Source: Rhizobium brockwellii | Lineage (GTDB): Bacteria > Pseudomonadota > Alphaproteobacteria > Rhizobiales > Rhizobiaceae | Reading direction: 5' to 3' | Assembly: GCF_000769405.2 (NCBI RefSeq) | Contig: NZ_CP053439.1 | Location: 1,178,001-1,242,000, forward strand | Length of the DNA stretch: 64,000 nt | The notes under the pieces: model-generated | The model's database searches: none | What the model saw: only the letters and a program-made list of their open reading frames with translations | What the model was told of the DNA's origin: nothing | Position numbers and translations under genes: made by a program | Shown here: positions 19,434 to 28,426 of the stretch, piece by piece | Numbering within the stretch: the stretch's first letter is position 1 | Layout of the letters: every line of letters starts with the position of its first letter

Positions 19434-20360
19434 TCAGTCGTGGAAGGCGTCGACGAATTTCCGCTTGCCGAGCATGAAGGCATCGGCGACGTGGCGCAGC
19501 GGCGCGAGGTCGACATCCGATTTGCCGGCCTTGATGATTTCGGCGAAGCGACGGTAGAGCGAGGGATATTCCTGCTCCGGCTCGGCGAACGTCAGCGCGC
19601 CGTCGATCAAAAGCTTGGCGCCGCCCTCGGCGAGCACCATCTGGCCGGCTGCCGTCTCCGCGACGATGTCCCAGCTTTGCTTGCCCGTCTGGCGCCAGTC
19701 GAATTCGGCGTGAACCGGCAGGCCGTCGGCATTGCGGAAGCGAATGTCGGCCGCGATCGGCGCATCGCGATTCTCGGGAAATTCGAGCACGGCCTCGGTG
19801 ATGAAGATCGGCCGCGGCAGGATATGGGTGACGATCGACAGCGCGTTGATGCCGGGATCGAAAACGCCGAGGCCGCCAGCCTGCCAGATCCAGTCCTGGT
19901 TCGGATGCCAGTGGCGGACATCTTCCTTCCAGATTACATGCACGCTTTTGATTGTCGTCGAGGCAAGAAACGCCTTGGCGGCCTCGACGCCCGGCGCATA
20001 GCGCGAATGCCAGCTGGCAAAGAGCGACGCCCCCTGCTTGTTCGCCAGCGCTTCGAGATCGGCCACCTCGCTCAGCGTCGCGCCGGGCGGCTTTTCCAGG
20101 AAGACATGCTTGCCGGCGACGAGCGCCTTATAGGCTGCCTCGTAGCGATATTGCGGCGGCATGCAGAGCGAAACGGCATCGATCGACGGCTCGGCGTCGA
20201 GCATCGCTTCGATCGTCTTATAACTCTTGACGCCTTCGACCGTGCCGTGGCGGCTTGCCGTGGCGACGAGCTCGAAATCCGGGTTCTTGGCGACGGAGGG
20301 AAGGTGCTGGTCGCGGACAATTTTGCCGACGCCAACGATGGCGAGGTTGATGGGGGACAT
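19434..20360 (-). CDS. Gfo/Idh/MocA oxidoreductase, galactose 1-dehydrogenase-like
   Basis: A 308-residue NAD(P)-dependent sugar oxidoreductase. The N-terminal Rossmann motif is IVGVGKIVRDQH and the family signature is GKHVFLEKPPGATLSE with the catalytic-region Glu-Lys-Pro. The pattern GKIxxDQHxPxxxxNPxF resembles the Pseudomonas D-galactose 1-dehydrogenase I remember, so oxidation of galactose or a related aldose to its lactone is the best guess. No other sugar genes are adjacent, so the substrate is uncertain. Confidence 0.83.
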   Translation of the reverse strand: MSPINLAIVGVGKIVRDQHLPSVAKNPDFELVATASRHGTVEGVKSYKTIEAMLDAEPSIDAVSLCMPPQYRYEAAYKALVAGKHVFLEKPPGATLSEVADLEALANKQGASLFASWHSRYAPGVEAAKAFLASTTIKSVHVIWKEDVRHWHPNQDWIWQAGGLGVFDPGINALSIVTHILPRPIFITEAVLEFPENRDAPIAADIRFRNADGLPVHAEFDWRQTGKQSWDIVAETAAGQMVLAEGGAKLLIDGALTFAEPEQEYPSLYRRFAEIIKAGKSDVDLAPLRHVADAFMLGKRKFVDAFHD

Positions 20361-20466
20361 GATGTTTCGCTCCAGCCTATGAAAAGTATGACTTATTGGG
20401 TTCGTTTTTTAGCAGAAAGAAGAACGCCGACAAGCTCTCCCGCTTCATTCTTTGCACGATGGCATT

Positions 20467-22530
20467 CTACCGCATGATAGTTTGGCGAAGGAAGCTGTAA
20501 CCCATCGCCGCGCGGGCGGCGCGCTCTTCGGAACTGCCGTCGCCGCCATGCCCGCCGGAGCCGAATTCATGGAAGAGCGGCCGGTGTCCTTCTTCCTCCA
20601 GCCGCGCGGCAAAGCGGCGCGCATGCGAGGGATGCACACGGTCGTCATTGGCCGAGCTTTCGATGTAGATCGGCGGATAGCTGACCTTGGTCGCCGGCCC
20701 GACATTGTGAAGCGGCGAATAACCGAGCATGAAATCCCGGTCCACCGGCGTCTCCGGATCGCCATATTCGTCCATCCAGGCTTGCCCTGCGCTGAACAGG
20801 TGGAAGCGTGTCATGTCAAGGACCGGCACCTGGCACCAGACGGCGCCGAAATCATCGGGATAGCGCGTCAGCATCACGCCGGTCAGCAGGCCGCCATTGC
20901 TGCCGCCCTGGCAGGCGATCCGCGACGGCACGGTATAGCCGCGGGCGACGAGGTCGCGGGCGATGGCGACGAAATCGGCAAACGCCCGGTCTCGCCCCTG
21001 CCGCTTGGCGCTGCGATACCAGTCGGGCCCGAATTCGCCGCCGCCGCGGATATAGGCCTGCACATAGGCGCCCCCTTGCTCCAGCCAGCGTCCTGTCACG
21101 CCGGAATAGTTCGGCGATAGCGAAACATCGAAGCCGCCATAGCCGTAAAGCAGTACCGGCAGCGCGCCCTTGGTCCACTGCTTCGGCAGGACCAGCCGGT
21201 AGGCAACCTTCGTTCCGTCCTCGGAAACAGCCTCCAGCAGTTCGGATGACATATCTGTCGCATCGAAATAGCTCGGCGCTGCGGCGACGAAAATCGGCTC
21301 GGCGTGCTTGCTGCGATCCGACAGCTCGAGGCGATAGCAGGCCGGAGGCTGCAGGAAGCCCTGGCCGACGATGTAGAGCGTATCGTCGCCAAGATGCAGA
21401 TCCGCGTGGAGCGGCCTGAAATGAGCGGTCTGCATGTCTGCCGGCAGTGCGATCTCGCGCTGCTCGGCATCGGGCTTTGTCAGGTCCAGCACCATGAGAC
21501 GCGGGCGCAGCCGATCGGAGATGATGAAGACGCACCACTCGCGCATCAGCATCATCTGCGAGATGGACTGGCCCTCGCCAGGCTGAAACAGGATCCGCTC
21601 CGGCCCGAGCGGAACCGTCTCCGATCTGGGATCGAAGCGCTGCAGCACGAGGCTGCCGGTCGCAACGCGCTCATCGGTCTTTGCCCGCCAAAGGCAATGA
21701 TCGCGATTGAACTGGAAATCGGCATCGGCTGGCAGATCGATGCGCCGCTGTGTGCCGTCGTTGGCGATCAGGAAAGCGCTGGCGACGCCGATCTCATGGG
21801 CGGCGACGAAAATGTCGATCAATCCATCATCCGCCGAAGCGCCTGACAGGGCAGGGTCGATGACGAGATTGAAGCCGTAGACGTCCTCGTCTGCTGCTTC
21901 GAACATGACGGCGGCGTCTTCCGGTCGCTGTCCGCGCTTCAATCGCCGCCCGACCCGCGGCCACCCGGAACGGGTCGCCGAAAATCGGTCGATGGAACCG
22001 AAATAGCAGATTTCGTCGCGGCTCAGCCAGGTGGCATGCGATCGTGCGGCCGGGGTATCGAAGCCGCCCTCGACCACCTGTTTCCGTTCGGCGTCGAATT
22101 CGAGCAGCCGAAGAAGGTCGGAGCCGCCGTCCGAAAGCGTGAGCAGCACCCGCGTCGGTTCCCATGGGCAGGTGACGGCGCCGCGCCAGTTCCAGCGCTT
22201 GCCCTCCCTGACGCAGAAGGCATCGAGATCGAAGGTCGGCTCCCAGGCGGCGTCGGGCAGCGGCTCCTGGTTCGCCGGCAGGCGGAGCCAGACGCCGAGA
22301 GGGTTGTCCTTGCTCTGCCGGAAATCGAACAGCCACTCGCCTCGGCGCATCGGAACGATCAGCCTGTCCTGCCGCTCGATCAGCGCCTTGATCGCGTCGC
22401 GATCTTCAGCAAACTGCGGTGTTCTCAGTGCCGCGTCGGAAAGCGCGTTGTGCTCGTCGATGAACTGGCGGGTGCGCGGATCGTCGTCCGTTTCGAGATG
22501 AAGGTTCATATCCGACTTGCCTGCTTCCAT
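20467..22530 (-). CDS. Prolyl oligopeptidase family serine peptidase (S9A)
   Basis: About 687 residues: an N-terminal seven-bladed propeller domain that gates access, then an alpha/beta-hydrolase domain. The nucleophile Ser is in CQGGSNGGLLTG, the Asp in SSANDDRVHPSHA and the His in GSGGHGGDGS. The KVPYxL-like hinge (TKVAYRLVLPK) and GYGGFDVSLSPNYSG oxyanion region are typical of S9A. It cleaves short peptides after proline or, in the protease II branch, basic residues; which applies is unclear. No signal peptide. An ATG 7 codons downstream (22509) is an equally good start. Confidence 0.92.
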   Translation of the reverse strand: MEAGKSDMNLHLETDDDPRTRQFIDEHNALSDAALRTPQFAEDRDAIKALIERQDRLIVPMRRGEWLFDFRQSKDNPLGVWLRLPANQEPLPDAAWEPTFDLDAFCVREGKRWNWRGAVTCPWEPTRVLLTLSDGGSDLLRLLEFDAERKQVVEGGFDTPAARSHATWLSRDEICYFGSIDRFSATRSGWPRVGRRLKRGQRPEDAAVMFEAADEDVYGFNLVIDPALSGASADDGLIDIFVAAHEIGVASAFLIANDGTQRRIDLPADADFQFNRDHCLWRAKTDERVATGSLVLQRFDPRSETVPLGPERILFQPGEGQSISQMMLMREWCVFIISDRLRPRLMVLDLTKPDAEQREIALPADMQTAHFRPLHADLHLGDDTLYIVGQGFLQPPACYRLELSDRSKHAEPIFVAAAPSYFDATDMSSELLEAVSEDGTKVAYRLVLPKQWTKGALPVLLYGYGGFDVSLSPNYSGVTGRWLEQGGAYVQAYIRGGGEFGPDWYRSAKRQGRDRAFADFVAIARDLVARGYTVPSRIACQGGSNGGLLTGVMLTRYPDDFGAVWCQVPVLDMTRFHLFSAGQAWMDEYGDPETPVDRDFMLGYSPLHNVGPATKVSYPPIYIESSANDDRVHPSHARRFAARLEEEGHRPLFHEFGSGGHGGDGSSEERAARAAMGYSFLRQTIMR

Positions 22531-22580
22531 TGACGTCGGACAGATCTAGGCAGCCGGTCCCAACTTGGCAACCCGCTGCC

Positions 22581-23426
22581 TTAACGGATCGTCACGAGAT
22601 CGGCCGAGGCGACGACGGTGTTCGGCACCTCGGTCTTCTTGAATTTCAGCGTCACCACCTTGTAGCCTTCGGCTTCGAGTTTCGAGAGCAGGGTCGGCAG
22701 CATCGTCGCCGTGCGTTTGTGGATGTCGTGCATCAGAATGATGCCGCGGCCGCGCTTGTGCAAGAGGTTCATCGTCCGCTGGGTTATAGAGACTGGCGTC
22801 GTGGTGAAATAGTCCTTGCTGTCGATATCGACATCCATGACCACCATGTCGCGCATGGCGACCGCGGCGCGCAGCCTGTGGCTCTCGGCAAGATAGGGGA
22901 AGCGGAAGAAGGAGACTTCGGTTCCGGTCGCCTTGGTCACCGCCAATTCGCCCTTGGTCACCTCGGCCATCGCCGCGTCGAAACTCAGCGAAGCGAGGTT
23001 GGCGTGGTCATAAGTGTGGCTGCCGATCGTGTTGCCGTCCTGGGCGACCTTGCGGGCGAGCGCCTGATGCATCTCGGCCATTTCGCCGACCATCATGAAG
23101 GCGCCCTTGACGCCGAACTGGTCGAGGATTGCCAGCACCTTGTCGGTCCGGCCGGGGATCGGGCCATCGTCGAAACTCAGGATCACTTCCTTGTCCTGCA
23201 GCTTGAGATCGGCGAGCGAGGAGACCTCCAGCGTCCGTCCGGCCAGATGATGCGGGCCGGCAAGGCGCGGCGCCGCATCGTAGCCGGTATAGGCAAGCGC
23301 CCGTCCCTCGGGCGCGATCACCGAGGAGGTCTTGATCGAGGTATCGGGAGCGGCTTGTCTGGTGGTGCTACAGGCGGAGAGGGCGGCCGTGAGGGCCATG
23401 CAGGACAGAACGAAAAAACGATACAT
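22581..23426 (-). CDS. Polysaccharide deacetylase lipoprotein (NodB fold)
   Basis: A 281-residue exported protein with signal peptide and lipobox (LTAALSAC, Cys19). The NodB domain motifs are complete: LSFDDGP (catalytic and metal Asp), the HxxxH zinc pair in SHTYDHANL, RFPYL, and LMHDIH. It should remove N-acetyl or O-acetyl groups from a cell-wall or surface polysaccharide in the periplasm. This is not the nodulation gene nodB, which lacks a lipoprotein signal and sits with other nod genes. The preferred polymer is unknown. Confidence 0.9.
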   Translation of the reverse strand: MYRFFVLSCMALTAALSACSTTRQAAPDTSIKTSSVIAPEGRALAYTGYDAAPRLAGPHHLAGRTLEVSSLADLKLQDKEVILSFDDGPIPGRTDKVLAILDQFGVKGAFMMVGEMAEMHQALARKVAQDGNTIGSHTYDHANLASLSFDAAMAEVTKGELAVTKATGTEVSFFRFPYLAESHRLRAAVAMRDMVVMDVDIDSKDYFTTTPVSITQRTMNLLHKRGRGIILMHDIHKRTATMLPTLLSKLEAEGYKVVTLKFKKTEVPNTVVASADLVTIR

Positions 23427-23544
23427 GGAAAGGGCTCAACAAATCGGTAACGAATGTTGAGACAACCTTTCGGATTATGGTTAACGATCGGTTGATAATG
23501 ACCGCAATTGCGTTGATGCGCGGCATTTCGCCACGCTTTCGATA

Positions 23545-23658
23545 GAGCATGATGCCGAAAAGTGTGAGCGGTTTTCGGGCGACATCATGCTCCAACTCTA
23601 TAATTTAGAATAGGATTCAGATTTTAGGCCGATCCGGCCTAAAATCATCCTATTCTAA
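23545..23658. repeat. Composite rhizobial repeat, modules A and B
   Basis: Module A (23545-23592) is GAGCATGATG, the core CCGAAAAGTGTGAGCGGTTT, and CATCATGCTC. Module B (23605-23658) is a nested palindrome: outer arms TTAGAATAGGAT / ATCCTATTCTAA and inner arms ATTTTAGGCC / GGCCTAAAAT around a 5-base loop. The same pair in the opposite orientation follows parC at 63414. Two linked palindromes recall the rhizobial intergenic mosaic elements (RIME). Confidence 0.85.
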
Positions 23659-23667
23659 GACCTGTGG

Positions 23668-25551
23668 CTATCCCGCCATCGCTTCTTCGTATTCGGCAGA
23701 CAGCATCAGCCAGTCTTCCTCGGCAGCAGCGAGTCTTGCCGCAGCCTCGCCGCGTTGCTTCACCTTTTCGGCGGCCTTGGCGGGCGTCTTTTCGTAAAGG
23801 GCCGGATCCGCAAGTTCCGCATCAAACGCCTGAATCTGTTTCTCCAGCTTCGCCGTCAAGGATTCGATTTCGTTGATCTTTTTCCTGAGCGGCGTCAGCG
23901 AGGCGCGGCGTTCGGCATTGAGCTTGCGCTGGTCGGCCTTCGACGTCGCATCTTCAGTCAGCTGCGGCTTTTCTTCTTTTTTTTTACCGGAACTGACGAT
24001 GAGGTCGCGATACTCGTCCATGTCGCCTTCGAAGGTCGTCACCGTGCCGCCGTTGACCAGCCACAGCCGATCGACCGTCGCCTCGATCAGGTGACGATCA
24101 TGCGAGATCAGGATGACGGCGCCTTCGTAATCGTTCAGCGCCTCGATCAGCGCGCGGCGGCTGTCGATGTCGAGGTGGTTGGTCGGCTCGTCGAGGATCA
24201 GCAGATTGGGCGCATTGAAGGCGGCAAGCCCCATCAGCAGGCGGGCTTTTTCGCCGCCGGAAAGATCCTTGGCGGCCGTTGCCATCTTCTCGGTCGCAAG
24301 CCCCATATGGGCGACACGGGCGCGCACCTTGGCTTCCGGCGCGCCGGGCATCAACCGGCGCACATGCTCCACCGGCGATTGCTCGGGAATGAGGTCGTCG
24401 AGCTGGTGCTGCGCGAAGAAGCCGATCTTCAGGCTCGGTGCGATCTTTACCTCACCGCTTTCCGGCGCGAGCCGGCCGGAGATGAATTTGGCGAAGGTCG
24501 ATTTGCCGTTGCCGTTCGAGCCGAGCAGGGCGATGCGGTCGTCATTGTCGATGCGCAGATTGAGGTTCTTCAGGATCGGATTGCCGGGCTCGTAGCCGAC
24601 GGCGCCGCTCTGGATCGCGACGATCGGCGAAGCCGGCTGCTTTTCCGGCTCGGGAAAAGTGATCGGCTGTACGTGGGCCTCGATCACCGCAGCAACCGTT
24701 CCCATGCGTTCCAGCGCCTTGACGCGCGATTGTGCCTGCCGAGCCTTGGAAGCCTTGGCCTTGAAGCGGTCGATGAAGCCCTGCAGATGTTTGCGCGCCG
24801 CGTCGTTCTTGGCCTTGGCCTTCGTCTGCAGCTCGTCGGCTTCCGCCTTCTGTCGCTCGAACTGGTCGTAACCGCCGCGATAGAAGGTGAGCTTCTTCTG
24901 GTCGAGATGGACGATCGCATTGACCGCATTGTTCAACAGGTCGCGATCGTGGCTGATGATGATGACAGTGTGCGGATAGCGCCTGACATAATCTTCCAGC
25001 CACAGCGTGCCTTCGAGGTCGAGATAGTTGGTCGGCTCGTCGAGCAGAAGCAGATCCGGCTCGGAAAACAGCACGGCGGCAAGCGCGACGCGCATGCGCC
25101 AGCCGCCGGAGAAGGAGGAGGCGGGGCGGGCTTGCGCCGCCTTGTCGAAGCCGAGGCCGGCAAGAATGCTCGCCGCGCGCGCTTCGGCCGAATGCGCGTC
25201 GATATCGACAAGGCGCATCTGAATTTCGGCGATGCGGTGCGGATCGGTTGCGGTTTCCGCCTCGGCAACGAGGGCGGTGCGTTCCTTGTCCGCGGCAAGC
25301 ACGATCTCGATCAGCGCGTCTTCGGTCGCCGGCGCTTCCTGCGCCACTTGGCCGATGCGTGCGGCCTTCGGGATCGAGACCGATCCGGTTTCCGCACCGA
25401 GATCGCCGGTGATGACGCGAAAAAGCGTGGACTTGCCGGCGCCGTTGCGGCCGACGAGCCCTGCCTTCGTGCCTGAAGGCAGCGAAACGCTGGCATTGTC
25501 GAGAAGCAGGCGCCCGGCGATGCGGGCGGAAATATCGGTGAGCGTGATCAT
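23668..25551 (-). CDS. ABC-F family ATPase
   Basis: A 627-residue soluble protein with two ATPase domains and no membrane part, so it acts on ribosomes or other cytosolic targets and does not transport. First domain: Walker A GRNGAGKST, signature SFSGGWRMR, Walker B LLLLDEPTNYLD. The inter-domain linker is basic and helical (SKARQAQSRVKALERM). Second domain: GSNGNGKST, LSGGEKARLL, LLILDEPTNHLD. A C-terminal coiled coil (KKINEIESLTAKLEKQIQ) makes it Uup- or YheS-like rather than EttA. ATG 25551 starts MITLTDISARIAG. The palindrome array lies immediately upstream, in its leader. Confidence 0.92.
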   Translation of the reverse strand: MITLTDISARIAGRLLLDNASVSLPSGTKAGLVGRNGAGKSTLFRVITGDLGAETGSVSIPKAARIGQVAQEAPATEDALIEIVLAADKERTALVAEAETATDPHRIAEIQMRLVDIDAHSAEARAASILAGLGFDKAAQARPASSFSGGWRMRVALAAVLFSEPDLLLLDEPTNYLDLEGTLWLEDYVRRYPHTVIIISHDRDLLNNAVNAIVHLDQKKLTFYRGGYDQFERQKAEADELQTKAKAKNDAARKHLQGFIDRFKAKASKARQAQSRVKALERMGTVAAVIEAHVQPITFPEPEKQPASPIVAIQSGAVGYEPGNPILKNLNLRIDNDDRIALLGSNGNGKSTFAKFISGRLAPESGEVKIAPSLKIGFFAQHQLDDLIPEQSPVEHVRRLMPGAPEAKVRARVAHMGLATEKMATAAKDLSGGEKARLLMGLAAFNAPNLLILDEPTNHLDIDSRRALIEALNDYEGAVILISHDRHLIEATVDRLWLVNGGTVTTFEGDMDEYRDLIVSSGKKKEEKPQLTEDATSKADQRKLNAERRASLTPLRKKINEIESLTAKLEKQIQAFDAELADPALYEKTPAKAAEKVKQRGEAAARLAAAEEDWLMLSAEYEEAMAG

Positions 25552-25584
25552 GGCCGGCGTTTTGGCCGAAAGCGCTCGCCAAGG

Positions 25585-25743
25585 CAAGAGCGCTTATCCC
25601 CGCGGCAAGCTTGCTTGTCCGCCGCAAGCCTGCTTTTCCCGCGCCAAGCTTGCTTGTGCGCTGACAAGCCTGCTTATCCCCGGGACAAGCCTGCTTGTCC
25701 CCCTCAAGCGCGCTTATCCCGCCGCACGCTTGCTTGTCCGCCG
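25585..25743. repeat. Array of eight palindromic repeats, about 20 bp each
   Basis: Eight tandem units of 19-21 bp begin at 25585, 25606, 25625, 25645, 25665, 25686, 25705 and 25725. The consensus is CAAGC-NN-GCTTR-TCC plus 4-5 variable bases, so each unit carries a near-perfect 12-bp palindrome. The base after CTT alternates: A, G, T, G, A, G, A, G. The array starts 34 bp upstream of the ABC-F start codon and ends at the stop codon of the GGDEF gene. There are no unique spacers, so it is not a CRISPR. On the minus strand it lies in the ABC-F 5' leader. Confidence 0.9.
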
Positions 25744-25745
25744 CC

Positions 25746-26795
25746 TCAGCGGCCGAAAGCCTGCACCGGCAGTCGGGGGTTCGACTGCGCGGCGAGAAGC
25801 GCCACCCGGGCATTGGCCTGCAATTGTCCAGGTGTTGCGGCATCGGTGCTGAGCGCCACGCCGATCGAGATAGTGAGCCTGCCGGGACCGGCCTTGTCGG
25901 ATGTCGCGAAGACCAGATTGTCCTCGACGGAGGCGCGCAGGCGTTCAGCGATCGTCATTGCATCCTGCATGCCGACATTGGAAAACAACAGGGCGAATTC
26001 GTCACCCTCGGTGCGGGCAATGAAATCGTTTTTCTTGATCGACTTTTGGAGGAGTCCGGCGAGCTTCTTCAGGAGCTTGTTGCCTGCCTGCGTGCCATAT
26101 TTGTCGTTGAGATCGGTGAAATTGTCGATATCGACCATGATCAGCGCGCTGCCGGCGGCACCTTCTTCCCGCTCGTAGAGGTCGGCGATCGTCCGGTTCA
26201 GCGCAATGCGGTTCGGAAGTCCGGTGATCCTGTCGGCGATCGCAGCCGATTGCATCGCCGAAATACCGCGCTCCAGCGTTTCCAGCGTCTTGATATCGTC
26301 CTGCAGCTTCGCGCCGATTTCCATCTCCGCTGCAAGAACGGTCGAAAGCGAAGCCGTGAGGTAGTCGACCTCGCTGAGGAAGGCGGCAAGGCTCTGGTCG
26401 TCTTGGCCGGAAACGGATTTCAGGATCGTGCCGCAGGCGCGCGCAAAGGCGTTCCTGTGCTTCAGCCCTTCGGCAAGCCTTTCCGCCACGTCGCGCAGCA
26501 TCCGGCTCGCCTCGTTTCGTGATGTCTCGCCCGCCAGCCCGCAATGGCCGACGAGGCGGTATTTCAGGCCGAGTTCGTCGAGCATCGGCTGCTGCGGCTG
26601 AGGGCCGAGTGCCGCAATATCCTGCGCAAGGCCGGCATTCAGCCCGACGATCGCCTCATGAAAGAGTTCGTAATTGCGCGGCAACGCGGCGACGTTGAGG
26701 CGCGCCATGTGCTGGGCGATTTTCTGAATATCCGCCATCGGCGCTGGGCGCGCAGCCTCGCGCGACACCAATGCGTTTGCGCTTGCATTCTGCAT
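25746..26795 (-). CDS. GGDEF-domain protein with altered motif
   Basis: A 349-residue cytosolic protein. Residues about 1-180 form a helical N-terminal region without membrane segments or a known sensor domain. Residues about 185-345 form a GGDEF domain (ITGLPNRIALN, MVDIDNFTDLND). The signature is EGDEF (263-267), with the first Gly replaced by Glu, and the RxxD inhibitory site is KKND. It may be a weak diguanylate cyclase or only a GTP or c-di-GMP sensor. ATG 26795 is preferred for its AGGGA ribosome site; an earlier start would add 11 residues. It lies upstream of the palindrome array. Confidence 0.85.
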   Translation of the reverse strand: MQNASANALVSREAARPAPMADIQKIAQHMARLNVAALPRNYELFHEAIVGLNAGLAQDIAALGPQPQQPMLDELGLKYRLVGHCGLAGETSRNEASRMLRDVAERLAEGLKHRNAFARACGTILKSVSGQDDQSLAAFLSEVDYLTASLSTVLAAEMEIGAKLQDDIKTLETLERGISAMQSAAIADRITGLPNRIALNRTIADLYEREEGAAGSALIMVDIDNFTDLNDKYGTQAGNKLLKKLAGLLQKSIKKNDFIARTEGDEFALLFSNVGMQDAMTIAERLRASVEDNLVFATSDKAGPGRLTISIGVALSTDAATPGQLQANARVALLAAQSNPRLPVQAFGR

Positions 26796-26933
26796 GACGA
26801 TCCCTCGCGACCCGGCCTCATCTCTCACATCACGCTATGCCCGCAAGCTTTTAAGAGAGGCTGAATTTTCAACGGGGAAGCCCTGGATCGGCGGCAGAAC
26901 CGGCAAAGGCGGTTAATTCAGTCTTGATGGCCA

Positions 26934-26982
26934 GAACATGATGCCGAAAAGTGTGAGCGGTTTTCCGGATGACATCATGTTC
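26934..26982. repeat. Rhizobial repeat, module A alone
   Basis: GAACATGATG at 26934-26943, the core CCGAAAAGTGTGAGCGGTTT, and CATCATGTTC at 26973-26982. Same family as 23545 and 63478 but without the adjacent module B. It lies between the GGDEF start and the DinB stop. Confidence 0.85.
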
Positions 26983-27006
26983 CAACTTTCTAATTCGGAT
27001 CGGGCC

Positions 27007-27516
27007 TCACATCCACTCGCGGCCCTCGTTGCGCAGGAAGTAGATGAGATCAAGCATGAGGCTCGGCTTGCCGAGCGCCGTCAGCGTCATGTGGCACTGG
27101 CCGCGATGATGGGTCTGGTGGTTGAAGAAATGCGCGAGCGCCGCCGACAGAGGCTGGGTGATCTCGGCCGGCTGTACCACTGTTACATAGGTGAAGTTGG
27201 CGGCGAGGGTTCTCTCGTCCAGCATGCCTGTCCAGGCAATGATCCGCTCGTCCTCTGCTTTGCGGGCAGCGGCAAGCGCATCCCGATCTTCGAAGAGCAC
27301 GGCATCAAGTGTCGTCGGCGCTTCGCCGGTGCCGGTGAAGCGCTTCATCCATATCCGGTCGGCGACAAGCAGATGATTGAGCGTGCGATGCAGCGAGCCG
27401 AAGAAGGCGCCGCAATCATTGCGGAACTCTGTATCGCTGAGTTCGGCCGCAGCCGCATAGACTTGCGTGTTGGCCCAGCGATTATAGGCGGCGAACATCC
27501 TGTAATGTCTGAGCAT
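27007..27516 (-). CDS. DinB family protein
   Basis: A 169-residue four-helix protein of the DinB/YfiT-like metal-binding superfamily. The putative metal ligands are His in LHRTLNHLL and the pair in HFFNHQTHHRGQCHMTL. Some relatives are thiol-dependent S-transferases; the actual reaction here is unknown. The length and the RWANTQVY opening fit the DinB/DUF664-type family. It is a single-gene unit on the minus strand, divergent from the GST gene. Confidence 0.88.
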   Translation of the reverse strand: MLRHYRMFAAYNRWANTQVYAAAAELSDTEFRNDCGAFFGSLHRTLNHLLVADRIWMKRFTGTGEAPTTLDAVLFEDRDALAAARKAEDERIIAWTGMLDERTLAANFTYVTVVQPAEITQPLSAALAHFFNHQTHHRGQCHMTLTALGKPSLMLDLIYFLRNEGREWM

Positions 27517-27655
27517 CCTGTCCCCTCCCGTGTCGTATCGGCAGTCTAGCCCGTTTCCCCAGAAAGCCGAGTGATGACGCCATGAAATTTCCTGATTTGA
27601 TCGCAGCCGCTTTCTGTCGTCGAATGCATGGAGCTGCGATCTCGAAAGGACCGTT

Positions 27656-28345
27656 ATGACCAGAGCCCTCTATTCCCTCTGCGGCGCCGACGAGCGGCGC
27701 TTCTTTTCGCCCCATTGCTGGAAGGCGGTGATGGCACTTGCGCACAAGGGGCTCGATTTCGAGGAGATTCCGACGACCTACGCCCGCATCCGCGCGATCG
27801 GCGGCGGCGTCTCGTCGATCGTGCCCGTTCTCGACGATAATGGCCAGCTGATCCCAGATAGCTTCGACATCGCCCTCTATCTGGAGGAGGCCTATCCCGA
27901 GCGGCCGTCACTGTTCAACGGCGAGGGCGGCAAGGCGCTGTCGCGGATGGTGGAAGGCTATTCGCAGATGATCATCCATCCGGCGATCATGCGCATCGCC
28001 CTTCTCGACATCCATGCGAACCTCGATGAGGACGACAAAGCCTATTTCCGCGAAAGCCGCGAAGCTCGGCTCGGCAAGCCGCTGGAAGTGGTTGCCGCCG
28101 ACAGCGAGGCGGAGAAAGCCGCCTTCGGCGTCAAGCTGGAGCCGCTCCGGCACATGCTGAAGTTCCAGCCCTTCATCGGCGGGCAAACGCCGCTCTTTGC
28201 CGACTATATCGTCTTCGGCGCGCTGCAATGGCTGCGTGTCTCAGCGGGCCTTACTATGCTTGCTGCCGCCGATCCCGTCATGGCCTGGTTCGAACGCTGC
28301 CTCGATCTTCACCAAAGCCGCGGCAGGACTGTGACAGCGGCGTGA
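27656..28345 (+). CDS. Glutathione S-transferase family protein
   Basis: A 229-residue protein with an N-terminal thioredoxin-like domain (RALYSLCGADERRFFSPHCW, then VPVLDDNGQLIPDSFDIALYLEE, which holds the gamma-Glu binding Asp-Ser) and a helical C-terminal domain. The overall look resembles the beta-etherase (LigE/LigF) branch, but without lignin genes nearby this is only a suggestion. It presumably conjugates or reduces an electrophile with glutathione. It precedes ndk by 81 bp, separated by a hairpin. Confidence 0.85.
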   Translation: MTRALYSLCGADERRFFSPHCWKAVMALAHKGLDFEEIPTTYARIRAIGGGVSSIVPVLDDNGQLIPDSFDIALYLEEAYPERPSLFNGEGGKALSRMVEGYSQMIIHPAIMRIALLDIHANLDEDDKAYFRESREARLGKPLEVVAADSEAEKAAFGVKLEPLRHMLKFQPFIGGQTPLFADYIVFGALQWLRVSAGLTMLAAADPVMAWFERCLDLHQSRGRTVTAA

Positions 28346-28377
28346 AATTGCCGTCTACCTCTTGTTTTCGGCCGTTG

Positions 28378-28402
28378 GGGCGGGTAAAGACCGCCCACTT
28401 TT
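28378..28402 (+). terminator. Possible terminator between GST and ndk
   Basis: GGGCGG (28378-28383), 7-base loop, CCGCCC (28391-28396), then ACTTTTCCC. The T-tract is short, so termination may be partial and ndk may be read through from the GST gene. Confidence 0.45.
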
Positions 28403-28426
28403 CCCGAGAAAACAGAGGATTTGACT

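Noticed and set aside
22581..23426. Nodulation gene nodB
   Set aside because: The deacetylase has a lipoprotein signal and no nod neighbours or nod box; it is a general NodB-fold enzyme.
25585..25743. CRISPR array
   Set aside because: Units are contiguous at 19-21 bp with no unique spacers, and there are no cas genes nearby.
24542..25843. A 433-codon minus-strand frame that reads through the palindrome array (repeating DKQAC-like peptide) into the ABC-F gene in another frame
   Set aside because: The ABC-F gene in its own frame has complete catalytic motifs, and the other frame shows none. The peptide repeat is a by-product of the DNA repeat.
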